Source: Candidatus Obscuribacterales bacterium (GTDB taxonomy: Bacteria > Cyanobacteriota > Vampirovibrionia > Obscuribacterales > Obscuribacteraceae). From it: a DNA stretch of 32,415 bases. Where the stretch lies: positions 1 through 32,415 of the forward strand of contig JAIELX010000055.1 in the NCBI GenBank assembly GCA_019752635.1, given 5' to 3'. Below, piece after piece: positions 23,683 through 31,973 of this stretch (its first letter is position 1; each line of letters opens with the position of its first letter). Below the pieces are notes generated by a model. That model was not told where the DNA came from, searched no databases, and was given only the letters and a program-made list of their open reading frames with translations. Position numbers and translations under genes: made by a program.

Positions 23683-24651
23683 CTATTTGACTTGCGACGC
23701 GGTGATGGATTTGACTCGGGCGGCGAGCTTTTGGCTTTCGTCCATACGGCTGTTTTTTTTCATTAACGACTGATAGTTCTGCAGGTAAGGAACCAATTGC
23801 AGACTGTCCGTTCCGTAGGCTTTCTCAGCAATAGTTACGGCCCGCTTGAGCGCTTGTTCAGCTTGCGCATAATCTTTCTGCATGATGTAGCCATAACCAA
23901 TGTTGTTGAGCGTCAAGGCAACTTCGGGATGATCCGGCCCCAGGCGAGACTCATCCAAAGCCATTACTTCTTTGAATAGTTCGTTAGCTTTGTCGTATTG
24001 CTTCATGTGTGAATAACAGGTAGCAAGATTGTTCAAAGCGCGAGAGAGCTTTTCCTTATCGCCTTCCGGATTCGATTTGAGAATTTCCACAGAGCGATTG
24101 TAGAGCGGCTGTGCATCAGAATAGCGTTGTTGTTGATAATAAAGGAGCGCTAAGTTGCTTACCCCTTCGGCAAAATCCGGACTCTTCGGACCTAGGACTT
24201 GCTGCTGCAGAACAAGTGAAGTTTGCAGCATCTGCTCAGCCTTCTTATAGTCGCCTTCCTTCAGATAAACCAACCCAAGATTGTTCAGCGCAATCGAGAG
24301 ATTTTTTTGATCATTTATTTCGGGCATGCGACACAAGGCCACAAGCCTACCTAGAACCGATTCTGCATCTTTGAACTTGCCTTCGCCGGCGTACTTCAGC
24401 GCCAGCCGATCCGCCTCGCGCGGCAGGTCCGGAGACATTTTGCGTGAAACCTCGGCCATGCTCAAATCCGACACGACATCCTTATCCGATCGAGGAGCGC
24501 CGGCACCATTAGCGGTGCTGTAAGGCGTCGTTCCCGAACTGGTCTTGTCCGCCGGGTCCTGCTTCTGACCGCAGGAGGAGAGCAGCAAAACGGTTCCCGC
24601 AACAGAAACAAAAGCCGGAAGAAATGCCAACGAGGTATTGTTTAATCGCAT
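23683..24651 (-). CDS. TPR lipoprotein, kinesin-light-chain-type repeats (paralogue B)
   Basis: A 322-residue lipoprotein, shorter paralogue of the neighbouring gene. The start at 24651 has GGA 7 nt upstream and gives a signal peptide with Arg in the n-region and lipobox LSSC (Cys27). An ATG at 24663 would add four residues. The repeats occupy about 105-310: ALNNLGLVYLKEGDYKKAEQML, GVSNLALLYYQQQRYSDAQPLY, ALNNLATCYSHMKQYDKANELF and TLNNIGYGYIMQKDYAQAEQAL. Linkers include QQVLGPKSPDFAEG and SRLGPDHPEVAL. Both paralogues share the region AREVNKVAQRLAMQGDFRGAERLLGRLVHLCR / PREADRLALKYAGEGKF and the C-terminal AYGTDSLQLVPYLQNYQSLM type ending. It lies 48 nt after the metal-hydrolase gene and could be the last gene of the prs transcript. 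Confidence 0.88.
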   Translation of the reverse strand: MRLNNTSLAFLPAFVSVAGTVLLLSSCGQKQDPADKTSSGTTPYSTANGAGAPRSDKDVVSDLSMAEVSRKMSPDLPREADRLALKYAGEGKFKDAESVLGRLVALCRMPEINDQKNLSIALNNLGLVYLKEGDYKKAEQMLQTSLVLQQQVLGPKSPDFAEGVSNLALLYYQQQRYSDAQPLYNRSVEILKSNPEGDKEKLSRALNNLATCYSHMKQYDKANELFKEVMALDESRLGPDHPEVALTLNNIGYGYIMQKDYAQAEQALKRAVTIAEKAYGTDSLQLVPYLQNYQSLMKKNSRMDESQKLAARVKSITASQVK

Positions 24652-24699
24652 AGTCACATCCATTTAGTGTTCATTCGGTCAAGCGCAAATCAAGATTAT

Positions 24700-25332
24700 T
24701 CAGTCAGAGACGAATGGATTTTCTCTTCGTTCCGACCAGATCGTCGTATTCGGACCGTGACCCGGTATGACATCGGTGGAATCATCTAGCTTGAACAAGC
24801 GTTCCCGAATTGATTTGATAATCTGGTCGAAGGATCCGCCCCAGAGGTCGGTTCGTCCAATGGAATGCTGAAACAAAGTATCTCCGGCAAAGAGAACGCT
24901 TTCTTTCGCTTCCACGGAGAAACACAAACTGCCGGGAGTATGTCCCGGCGTATGAATTACTTTCGTCTTCAGTTTGCCGATTTGAATCTCTTCTTCATCG
25001 TCCAAATACTTGTCGATGGGAAGAGTTTCGTCCGCTTTCATTCCGAAAAGGGCACACTGCTTAGCAAGATTGTCATAAAGCCATTGGTCTTCCTTGTGAA
25101 GACAGATCTGAGCACCCGTCTTCTCGCGCATGGCTCGAGACCCCATCACATGATCAAAGTGCGCATGGGTGTGCAGAAGGTATTTGACTGTAAGACCATT
25201 CTTAGTTAAAGCTTCGACAATCTTATCGGCGTCGCCGCCCGGGTCAATCACCGCAGCTTCACCCGTTTCCGGGCAGCCGACAATTGAACAATTACAGCCT
25301 AAAGGTCCGACAGGGAATGTTGCAAGAAGCAT
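24700..25332 (-). CDS. Metallo-beta-lactamase-fold hydrolase (glyoxalase II / YcbL-like)
   Basis: A 210-residue binuclear-zinc hydrolase. The conserved motif THAHFDH (55-61) gives His56, His58, Asp60 and His61. His131 (TPGHTPGS), Asp151 (FAGDTLF) and His192 (IPGHGP) complete the site. The short length without a C-terminal substrate domain, and the GRTDLWGGSF motif, match the YcbL-type branch of the glyoxalase II family. The substrate is probably a thioester such as S-lactoylglutathione, but this cannot be fixed. I choose the start at 25332 because the ATG overlaps the prs stop (TAATG), which predicts coupled translation. The open frame further upstream to 25359 lies inside prs. The gene is thus co-transcribed with prs. 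Confidence 0.92.
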   Translation of the reverse strand: MLLATFPVGPLGCNCSIVGCPETGEAAVIDPGGDADKIVEALTKNGLTVKYLLHTHAHFDHVMGSRAMREKTGAQICLHKEDQWLYDNLAKQCALFGMKADETLPIDKYLDDEEEIQIGKLKTKVIHTPGHTPGSLCFSVEAKESVLFAGDTLFQHSIGRTDLWGGSFDQIIKSIRERLFKLDDSTDVIPGHGPNTTIWSERRENPFVSD

Positions 25333-26309
25333 TACTCGAACAACTCGCTTACCGAACAATCTTCGTGAATGCGGGCGATGGCTTCGCCAAGAAGCCTTGC
25401 CACGCTCAGTTGAACCACTTTGTCACAGATTTTGCTGCTATCCAGCGGAATAGAGTTCGTGACAATGAGCTTTTCAATGGGTGCCGTAGCCAGACGTTCC
25501 ATGGCAGGACCGGAGAGCACGGCGTGCGAGGCACAGGCATAAATCTGGCTCGCACCTTCTTTTCGGAGAAGTTCGGCGCCTTTGACCAGCGTACCGGCAG
25601 TGTCGACCATGTCATCGACCATGATCGCGACCTTGCCTTTGACATCACCCACAACCGACATCACTTCAGCCACATTGTGATGACTGCGGCGTTTGTCGAT
25701 GATGGCAATGGGGGCGTCATCCATTTTCTTCGCGAAGGCCCGAGCCCTGGCTACGCCGCCAACGTCAGGACTGACGACTACAACGTCTTTACGAGGATGA
25801 GGCAGCTCCTTGATGTAATCGAGGAGCACGGGACTGGCGTAAAGGTGATCGACCAGTATGTTGAAGAAGCCCATTATCTGCGAAGCATGCAAATCGAGAG
25901 CAACGATGCGATTGGCCCCCGCAGTGGTCAGCAGGTCTGCAACTAATTTTGCGGTGATGGCTTCACGACCGGCAGCTTTTCGATCTTGTCTGGCGTAACC
26001 AAAGTAAGGCATTACAACGGTGATTCGCCCGGCGGACGCTCGCTTAAATGCGTCGAGCATTATCAGCAGTTCCATCAAGTTTTCGTTCACGGGCGCACAG
26101 GTTGACTGAATCAGGAAACAGTCGACCCCGCGGACACTCTCTTGAATCTGTACGTAAATCTCGCCGTCTGAGAAGGGCGTTATCTTGAGTTGACCGAGAT
26201 CCGTGCCGAGATAATCGGCTACTTCGCGGGATAAGTCTGGATTCGCGGTTCCGGAGAAGACTTTGAACAGGGTCTTTCCGCCCGCAGAGATCCTTTGTTT
26301 TAAAGGCAT
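25332..26309 (-). CDS. prs: Ribose-phosphate pyrophosphokinase (PRPP synthetase)
   Basis: Makes phosphoribosyl pyrophosphate from ribose 5-phosphate and ATP for purine, pyrimidine, NAD, histidine and tryptophan synthesis. With the ATG at 26309 the protein has 325 residues, usual for class I enzymes. It opens with FSGTANPDLSREVADYLG. FSDGEIYVQIQESVRG (46-61) and PYFGYARQDRK (101-111) form the ATP site. DKRRSHH (205-211) is the flexible catalytic loop, and VDDMVDTAGT (231-240) is the PRPP-binding loop. A GTG at 26330 is an alternative start with no better ribosome-binding site. The stop overlaps the next start by one base (TAATG). It lies 85 nt after the PF06838 gene. Confidence 0.95.
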   Translation of the reverse strand: MPLKQRISAGGKTLFKVFSGTANPDLSREVADYLGTDLGQLKITPFSDGEIYVQIQESVRGVDCFLIQSTCAPVNENLMELLIMLDAFKRASAGRITVVMPYFGYARQDRKAAGREAITAKLVADLLTTAGANRIVALDLHASQIMGFFNILVDHLYASPVLLDYIKELPHPRKDVVVVSPDVGGVARARAFAKKMDDAPIAIIDKRRSHHNVAEVMSVVGDVKGKVAIMVDDMVDTAGTLVKGAELLRKEGASQIYACASHAVLSGPAMERLATAPIEKLIVTNSIPLDSSKICDKVVQLSVARLLGEAIARIHEDCSVSELFE

Positions 26310-26394
26310 CTGCACTACCAAGGTTCGCACCTCACCTGACGTTGTGACAATTCTAATGAAAATGCGGGTTTAGAGCCAGTCAATAAGCAATTCT

Positions 26395-27666
26395 TTACCC
26401 GGGAATAAAGCGGTATTCCTCACTGCGCCCGAGTTCAAGAACACCGGCCAGCGCGATTTTGACATGGGCGAAAGTGAGCCCGCCCTGAACGAAAGCCGCA
26501 TAGGGAGGGCGAAGTGGACCGTCGCCCGACAGTTCGATGGTCGATCCTTCGATAAAACTCCCCCCGGCCATCACGACCTGGTCCTCGTAGCCCGGCATTT
26601 CGGCGGGTTCCGGCTTCACATGCGCGTCTACAGGTGAAAAATGCTGAAGAGCCTTCAAGAAATTTACAAGCGGACGTCGTTCACCAAACTTAATAGCCTG
26701 AATGATGTCGCCCCGGCTAGTCGACCAGGAAGGAAAAACTTCGAATCCCAGCTCACCGAACACGCGAGCGAACAAGTGAGCGCCTTTCACGGCGCTTGCC
26801 ACCACGTTCGGAGCCAGGAAAAGACCTTGAAACAAGAGGCGATTCTGGTTGAAGGTCAACCCTAAATGACCGCCGATGCCGGGAGCGGTGAGCCGGTTCA
26901 AAGCCGCGTTCACAAATGGTCTACCGCCCGCCAGATATCCGCCCGAGATTGCCAACCCGCCACCGGGATTTTTGATAAGTGAGCCGGCTACCAAGTCTGC
27001 GCCGTGAGCAATCGGCTCGGATTCTTCCACAAACTCGCCGTAGCAATTGTCCACAAGTATTATGCAATCTGGATTAGCGGACTTCACCAATCGACAAAGG
27101 AGGGCAATGTCCTCATTCTTAAGAGTGCGCCTTTCCGTTGAATAGCCACAAGATTTTTGAATATAAGCCATGCGGCACGGAGCACCTACAGCTTGGTTCA
27201 CACGCGAGGCAAGCGCTGATTCGTCAGTGAGAAGTGGAATCAAGTCTTCCTGTGTGAAAGTGATTCCCATTGAAAGCAGTGAGCCAGGTTCGTTCCCCTT
27301 GAGTCCGATCACCTTCTCCATCGTGTCATACGGGTGCCCTGTAAGACTGACGACACGATCACCGGAAGATAGATTGCCGAATAGCGCGCAGGCCAATGCA
27401 TGCGTTCCCGAGACCATCTGCATTCTGACTGCGGCGGCTTCAGCCGAGAACACATCGGCAAAAACATTGTCCATCACGTCACGCGCAGCATCGTCCATAC
27501 CGTATCCGGTACGCTCGACAAAATACTCAGGGCTCAGGCGGTGCGATCGAAACGCATTCAGCACACGCTTCTGATTGACCAGTCCGATCTCGTCGATTTG
27601 AGTAAAGAGGGGCTGCAACTCACGTTCGGCGTACGCCAGCAACTTGTCCGATTCAACGGTAATCAT
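26395..27666 (-). CDS. PLP-dependent lyase of the PF06838 family (methionine gamma-lyase / aluminium-resistance type)
   Basis: A 423-residue enzyme of the cysteine/methionine-metabolism PLP fold. The PLP lysine is Lys232 in GSLIKNPGGG, and Asp206 in LVDNCYGEF pairs with the cofactor ring. The stretches ERTGYGMDD, VRMQMVSGTHAL and LTGHPYDTMEKVIG are typical of the family (annotated as methionine gamma-lyase family or aluminium-resistance protein). Its biochemical role is not well settled, and both names come from sparse experiments. The ATG at 27666 opens a family-like N-terminus (MITVESDKLLAYAERELQPLF). The frame is open up to 27804, but that extension is Arg/Cys-rich and without family resemblance, so I discount it. 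It lies 139 nt after comF and 85 nt before prs, all on the minus strand. Confidence 0.88.
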   Translation of the reverse strand: MITVESDKLLAYAERELQPLFTQIDEIGLVNQKRVLNAFRSHRLSPEYFVERTGYGMDDAARDVMDNVFADVFSAEAAAVRMQMVSGTHALACALFGNLSSGDRVVSLTGHPYDTMEKVIGLKGNEPGSLLSMGITFTQEDLIPLLTDESALASRVNQAVGAPCRMAYIQKSCGYSTERRTLKNEDIALLCRLVKSANPDCIILVDNCYGEFVEESEPIAHGADLVAGSLIKNPGGGLAISGGYLAGGRPFVNAALNRLTAPGIGGHLGLTFNQNRLLFQGLFLAPNVVASAVKGAHLFARVFGELGFEVFPSWSTSRGDIIQAIKFGERRPLVNFLKALQHFSPVDAHVKPEPAEMPGYEDQVVMAGGSFIEGSTIELSGDGPLRPPYAAFVQGGLTFAHVKIALAGVLELGRSEEYRFIPG

Positions 27667-27804
27667 GCAAGAAATTCCCGGTTGGAAACAAAGCAGCGAT
27701 GTTAGCACACAGCTACGCAAATCGCCGGACATTGAGTCGAGTCTCAGGGAAACCTGGTTTGCCGAATTGACCGGAAGCCTGCAGCAGCGGCGTCTCGGGT
27801 GCAA

Positions 27805-28659
27805 TTACACAGGGAGAGAAACTTCCGGTTTCGCCCCCTCGGCGATCAAGTCATTGCCTAGAATGGCTCTTGCCGCGGTTACGGCGGCGACTTCCTTAAC
27901 TCCGGCGACGCGGAGCAGATTAGCAACCTCAAACAGTGTCGCGCCTGACGTGTAGATATCGTCAACCAGGATCACAGTTTCGGGAAGCTTTGCACGCCTG
28001 GCAAGTGCGAAGGCGCCGAAGAGATTCGCGAAGCGCTCGTCTCTCGTCAGATTGTGCTGCGCACTCGTATGCCTGCGCAAAAGCGCATTCGCATTCATTT
28101 TGAAGCCGGTTACCTTGCTCAGTTCTTCAGCAAGCACTTCCGCTTGATTAAAACCGCGCGTGACAAATCGCCATCGAGAAAGCGGAATCGGCACCAGAAC
28201 AGCCTGCTTTAGATTCACATGCTCTCCCAATACATTCAAGGCCGGCACCATTAAGCTCGCCAGATCAACGGCAACCAGCGGATCGTCCTGGTACTTCATA
28301 CGTCGGATGAGATCACGAACAGAACCTTCGTAGACCAGGGCGCTTGCAACCGGGACCGGGTTGATTCGATCGCATTCACTCAGATTCAGGTCTGTCTTCG
28401 CGACCATGCCAGCGTCTATGATGCGATCACAGCAACCCAAAAACTGGCTCAACAACATTCGAGCCGTGGCCCGTGCCAAAGTTCGCGGTGCCGCCGAGTG
28501 AGGAGCCATGCACCAATCAACAGTCGGTACACGACCGACGAACCTCTGCCAACAGGCATCGCACAGCGAGGCAGCGCACGATGTATCAGAAACAGGAGTC
28601 TCACAAATGCGGCAAACTTCAAACATCAAAAACCCTGCCAGGTAGCGCAACAGATTCAT
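27805..28659 (-). CDS. comF: ComF-family phosphoribosyltransferase-like protein
   Basis: ComF-type protein, 284 residues, linked to DNA uptake in competent bacteria but also widespread in non-competent ones. The N-terminal zinc ribbon has CRIC (Cys16, Cys19) and CDAC (Cys33, Cys36). The phosphoribosyltransferase domain has PIPLSRWRFVTRGFNQAEVLAEEL (157-180), RTLTRDERFANLFGAFAL-like RHTSAQHNLTRDERFANL, and the PRPP loop VILVDDIYTSGAT (229-241). A stretch of about 60 residues (45-105) with extra cysteines separates the ribbon from the transferase domain and is longer than in the B. subtilis type. The ATG at 28659 has GGAGG upstream. A TATAAT at 28899 to 28894 on the minus strand could start a long leader. 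Whether the organism takes up DNA cannot be judged here. Confidence 0.9.
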   Translation of the reverse strand: MNLLRYLAGFLMFEVCRICETPVSDTSCAASLCDACWQRFVGRVPTVDWCMAPHSAAPRTLARATARMLLSQFLGCCDRIIDAGMVAKTDLNLSECDRINPVPVASALVYEGSVRDLIRRMKYQDDPLVAVDLASLMVPALNVLGEHVNLKQAVLVPIPLSRWRFVTRGFNQAEVLAEELSKVTGFKMNANALLRRHTSAQHNLTRDERFANLFGAFALARRAKLPETVILVDDIYTSGATLFEVANLLRVAGVKEVAAVTAARAILGNDLIAEGAKPEVSLPV

Positions 28660-28927
28660 CGCTTCGTACCTCCGTCAGTCTCAATCTCGACAACAGCGCA
28701 CCATGAAACGTCCATCGATCGACAGACGAAGTCGGGTCAACGCCGGCAACAAACAGCACCGCCAATACGGCACGTTCCGCGTCTGCTTCCTCGCAGCTAT
28801 ATCTCTAATACGAAATCAAGCACAAAAAAGTTCACTGCATCTTCGCTAGTTTGAATAAAATCGCGAAAGTCATATGCAGAGCGGCAGCTGCAAATTATAT
28901 CGATCGGTCCCCTGGCGGTTCCGCTGG

Positions 28928-29245
28928 CTAAGACAGGCTTTGGCTCTCTGCCGGGTCCATTTCGGTGGTATGTTTTCCGTCTTCTTTACGCGACCGAAGC
29001 AGCGCCTTCAATTCTGATTCGTTGTCGTACATTAGACTCTTTGCCGGAGCAAGGTCCGTCCGAGGCTTATTGCGGTCCTGCTTCATCAACAGGAACTTAG
29101 CTTCCGCTTCAGTTGCCGGTAAATCAAATTCCCGAGTACAGGCCTCAGAATTCGGCTTGCCAGATTTTGCAGTTTCCGAGCCCATTCCACTGGTCCAATC
29201 GACCCGATCGGTCGATTGGCTTGCGTCTTCATTCTTCTCAGTCAT
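28928..29245 (-). CDS. Small hydrophilic hypothetical protein
   Basis: A 105-residue, charged, low-hydrophobicity protein with no signal peptide or membrane segment and no family I recognise. It is rich in Glu, Ser, Lys and Asp. The N-terminal half looks disordered; residues about 60-90 (FLLMKQDRNK, SELKALLRSRKEDG) could form a helix. The ATG at 29245 follows AGGTGG about 9 nt upstream, which supports translation. It lies 83 nt after hemL on the same strand and may be expressed with it. A 13-nt palindrome stands about 20 nt before its start. Confidence 0.6.
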   Translation of the reverse strand: MTEKNEDASQSTDRVDWTSGMGSETAKSGKPNSEACTREFDLPATEAEAKFLLMKQDRNKPRTDLAPAKSLMYDNESELKALLRSRKEDGKHTTEMDPAESQSLS

Positions 29246-29264
29246 GGTTCAACCCACCTATTTT

Positions 29265-29277
29265 TTCCTAATAGGAA
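29265..29277. promoter_or_regulatory. 13-nt palindrome TTCCTAATAGGAA upstream of the small gene
   Basis: TTCCTA and TAGGAA are exact reverse complements around a central A. The element lies 20-32 nt before the ATG at 29245, between hemL and that gene. It could be a dimeric regulator site or a weak hairpin; no regulator is known to bind it. Confidence 0.3.
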
Positions 29278-29328
29278 GACGAACCCACTTCACTCAGTGT
29301 TGCTTGTAAGTTCAGGAGCGGTTTGCGG

Positions 29329-30630
29329 TTAACCCAGAGCAGTCTTAAAAGCCTGCAAAGTGAGTTCGATTTCGCGTTTGCCGTGTTCGAGGCTGACAAA
29401 TGCAGCTTCGAATTGTGATGGCGGCCAGTACACACCATGTTCAAGCAGTGATTGCCAGACTTTGGCAAACCGTTCCGTATCACACGACTTAGCAGATTCG
29501 AAATCGGTTACGGTCTTGGCGGTAAAAAACACGCCGAGCATGCCGGTAACGTGTACAACTTGGGCATCGACTTTGGATTTTTCAACAATCTCACGAATTC
29601 CATCAGCAAGCGAGGCTGTTTTCTGTTCCAGACGCTCATGAGCCGAGGGAGACTGTAGTGCTCGCAGTTGGGCCAGTCCGGCCGCCATAGCTAGAGGATT
29701 GCCGGACAGAGTACCGGCCTGATAGACATCACCGCACGGAGCCACGCGCTCCATGATTTCTCTCTTGCCGCCGTAGGCACCAACAGGAAGTCCGCCACCG
29801 ATAACCTTGCCCAGGCATGTAAGATCAGGTGTGATGTGATACTTCTGTTGCGCGCCGCCAGCAGCTACGCGAAATCCTGTCATAACTTCATCAAAAATCA
29901 GCAATGCACCATTAGCGGTGCAAGTTTCACGCAAGGCAGTGAGATAACCATCCTTAGGAGTGATCAAGCCCGCGTTGCCCATGATCGGCTCCACGATGAC
30001 CGCGGCAATCTTCCCTTTGTGTTCTTTGAAAGCCTTTTCAATCGCGGCTGAATCGTTGAACGGCAAAGAAATTGTGAGTTTCGATAACTCATCGGGTATG
30101 CCGGGTGAACTGGAGATACCCAATGTTGCCAAACCGGAACCGGCTTTGATCAAGAATGAATCAGCATGGCCGTGGTAACAGCCATCAAATTTCACAATCA
30201 TCGTACGCTGAGTGTAGGCTCTGGCCAGGCGAATTGCCGACATGCAAGCTTCCGTGCCTGAATTGACGAAACGAACCATCTCGATGGCCGGCATCATTTT
30301 TATAACTTGTTCAGCGATTTCGACTTCAAGCAAGGTCGGCGCACCGAAGCTGGTGCTTGTCCGAATAGCATCTTCAACGGCCTCCATCACGCGAGGATGC
30401 TGGTGACCCAGAATCATCGCGCCCCAGGAACCTACATAATCCACGAACGAGTTGCCGTCGACATCTTGCATCCATGCGGCATCGGCGCGAGACATGAAGA
30501 TGGGATGCGAGTTTACTGCTTTGCACGCCCGAACCGGAGAGTTGACTCCACCGGGAATAACCTTTTGTGCACGCTCAAAAAGTTCACGCGACTTGCTGGT
30601 GTTCAGGGGGACGACGGCGACTTGAGTCAT
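29329..30630 (-). CDS. hemL: Glutamate-1-semialdehyde 2,1-aminomutase
   Basis: HemL converts glutamate 1-semialdehyde to 5-aminolevulinate, the C5 route to haem and other tetrapyrroles. The 433 residues begin with the family's PGGVNSPVRACKAV. NSGTEACMSAIRLARAYTQR (123-142) binds the cofactor phosphate, FDEVMTGFRV contains Asp247, and CLGKVIGGGLPVGAYGG holds the PLP lysine Lys275. The GTLSGNPLAMAAG stretch completes the site. Use of the C5 pathway fits most bacteria and Cyanobacteria. The ATG at 30630 has GGAAG 6-8 nt upstream and lies 14 nt after the thioredoxin-like gene, so they share a transcript. No other haem gene is present in the window, so hemA and the rest lie elsewhere. Confidence 0.97.
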   Translation of the reverse strand: MTQVAVVPLNTSKSRELFERAQKVIPGGVNSPVRACKAVNSHPIFMSRADAAWMQDVDGNSFVDYVGSWGAMILGHQHPRVMEAVEDAIRTSTSFGAPTLLEVEIAEQVIKMMPAIEMVRFVNSGTEACMSAIRLARAYTQRTMIVKFDGCYHGHADSFLIKAGSGLATLGISSSPGIPDELSKLTISLPFNDSAAIEKAFKEHKGKIAAVIVEPIMGNAGLITPKDGYLTALRETCTANGALLIFDEVMTGFRVAAGGAQQKYHITPDLTCLGKVIGGGLPVGAYGGKREIMERVAPCGDVYQAGTLSGNPLAMAAGLAQLRALQSPSAHERLEQKTASLADGIREIVEKSKVDAQVVHVTGMLGVFFTAKTVTDFESAKSCDTERFAKVWQSLLEHGVYWPPSQFEAAFVSLEHGKREIELTLQAFKTALG

Positions 30631-30644
30631 TGATTGCTTCCATC

Positions 30645-31115
30645 CTAAGTGGTGGGTGTGGGTTCGGCTTGATTAAGCAACCGTTCAAGCACCGGCTCGA
30701 CCATCTTCACGGCTTTTTCACCTGCGGAAAAATGGCGCATTTTGAGATCGGTATCAAAAACATAGTAAGCAGGCACGAATTTGTTTTCAAATTCATCAGT
30801 AATCGTATGCCAGTTGTCAACCACGCAAGGCTGTTTAACATCGTATTCAGCCATGCATTCTTTTACTGATTCAACATTGGTATCGCTCTCTTGTCGCGGC
30901 ATATGGACGGAGATGACTTTCAGCCCCTTGGGACCGTAAGTTGCTATCCATCTCTCAATGTCGGGAAAGGACTCTTTGCAGGTACCGCAGCTAATTGCCC
31001 AAAAATGAATCAGTACAGTGTTGCCCTTAAGTGAGTCTCGCTTGATAGGCTCGGAATTGAACCAATCGGTGCCTCCCTCAAGCTGCGGCAAATCGCTGTC
31101 CATTCGAAGCGGCAT
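30645..31115 (-). CDS. Thioredoxin-like / TlpA-family protein
   Basis: A 156-residue thioredoxin-fold protein. It has the TlpA/ResA-type sequence VLIHFWAISCGTCKESFPDIERW with the redox motif CGTC, then KVISVHMPR and a cis-proline strand VPAYYVFDTD. No signal peptide is visible with this start, so it is probably cytoplasmic, unlike typical TlpA/ResA. I choose 31115 because AAAGGAGG lies 6 nt upstream, the best site in the window. An ATG at 31160 would add 15 residues with no support. It is followed by hemL after 14 nt and sits downstream of the peroxiredoxin terminator, so the two redox genes are separate transcripts. Its partner is unknown; supply of electrons to a peroxidase or protection of a cytosolic thiol enzyme are both possible. 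Confidence 0.9.
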   Translation of the reverse strand: MPLRMDSDLPQLEGGTDWFNSEPIKRDSLKGNTVLIHFWAISCGTCKESFPDIERWIATYGPKGLKVISVHMPRQESDTNVESVKECMAEYDVKQPCVVDNWHTITDEFENKFVPAYYVFDTDLKMRHFSAGEKAVKMVEPVLERLLNQAEPTPTT

Positions 31116-31146
31116 AGAAACCTCCTTTAGCCTGGCAGAAAATTTT

Positions 31147-31152
31147 ACTATA
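31147..31152 (-). promoter_or_regulatory. Possible -10 box for the thioredoxin-like/hemL transcript
   Basis: TATAGT on the minus strand (31152 to 31147) lies about 32 nt before the ATG at 31115. Transcription from it would leave a short leader containing the strong ribosome-binding site. No convincing -35 box is seen, so the call is weak; it is supported mainly by position after the terminator. Confidence 0.35.
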
Positions 31153-31226
31153 GCTGGCACTCAATTTCTTCCTGGTGAACTCGGACAAGCGCAAGGAGAC
31201 GAGGCTCGCCGAGGACCCGGGCGCTC

Positions 31227-31262
31227 AAAAAAAAAGGACCCCGCCACAAAGCCGGGGTCCTT
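31227..31262 (-). terminator. Intrinsic terminator of the peroxiredoxin gene
   Basis: Read on the minus strand, AAGGACCCC (31262 to 31254) pairs with GGGGTCCTT (31242 to 31234) around an 11-nt loop and is followed by a run of Ts (31235 to 31227). It starts 24 nt after the peroxiredoxin stop, so it ends that gene and separates it from the thioredoxin-like/hemL transcript. Confidence 0.95.
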
Positions 31263-31285
31263 GAGCTGATCTGAACTCGTAGAGC

Positions 31286-31825
31286 TTAGACTTGAAGGGG
31301 CTTTTGACCCGGCTTCCAGTCGGCTTGACAAAGTCCGCCCATTTTCAGAGCTTCAAGAACGCGAAGGGTTTCGTCTACGCTGCGTCCGATGTTGAGGGCA
31401 TGGACCACTTGGTACGAAAGAACACCTTCCGGATCGATGATGAAGAGACCGCGCAATGCGATACCTTTATCTTCGAGAAGTACACCGTAATCGCGGCTGA
31501 CATCTTTGGTGATGTCGGAAGCGAGCGGATACTTGAGCGAACCGAGTCCGCCTTTATCTTCCGTAGTGTTGATCCAAGCACGGTGGCTATAGACACTATC
31601 GGTAGATACGGCCAGAACTTCAGCACCAGCGGCCTTGAAAGCGTCGTACTTATCGCTGAACGCTTTAATTTCCGTGGGACATACGAAGGTGAAATCGAGA
31701 GGATAGAAGAACAAAACGAGCCACTTCCCTCTGTAATCAGAGAGACGTACATTCTCCTTCAAGGTCTTGAGATCCTTGGTGGAGGGCATATCAAAATCAG
31801 GAGCTTTTTTACCAACTTGCAACAT
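31286..31825 (-). CDS. Typical 2-Cys peroxiredoxin (AhpC/Prx1 type)
   Basis: Thiol peroxidase of 179 residues that reduces hydrogen peroxide and organic hydroperoxides. The peroxidatic Cys49 lies in FYPLDFTFVCPTE, and the resolving Cys166 in LCQADWKPG near the C-terminus. This marks the typical 2-Cys AhpC/Prx1 class, in which subunits form an obligate dimer. GGLG is present in the middle (GGLGSLKYPL), but the YF C-terminal motif of sensitive eukaryotic enzymes is absent because the protein ends in KPLQV. It should therefore resist over-oxidation, as most bacterial forms do. GGAG lies about 10 nt before the ATG. It is a single-gene unit with a strong terminator; no ahpF or OxyR gene is beside it, so the electron donor is probably thioredoxin. 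Confidence 0.95.
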   Translation of the reverse strand: MLQVGKKAPDFDMPSTKDLKTLKENVRLSDYRGKWLVLFFYPLDFTFVCPTEIKAFSDKYDAFKAAGAEVLAVSTDSVYSHRAWINTTEDKGGLGSLKYPLASDITKDVSRDYGVLLEDKGIALRGLFIIDPEGVLSYQVVHALNIGRSVDETLRVLEALKMGGLCQADWKPGQKPLQV

Positions 31826-31973
31826 GTATCACGTACTCCGAGAGACGAGAGAACAAGGTTGCATCTTAGCCCGGCTTCAGGAAGACACTGCCAAGGTTAA
31901 TGTTTTTCTTTGCTTTGAGAATGAAGGTTTGCGGACTGGATCACACGGAAAGCGCGCAGAGCCTTGATTGCGA

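Noticed and set aside
27667..27804. 46-codon upstream extension of the PF06838 gene
   Set aside because: Open in frame but Arg/Cys-rich and unlike the family N-terminus; the ATG at 27666 fits better.
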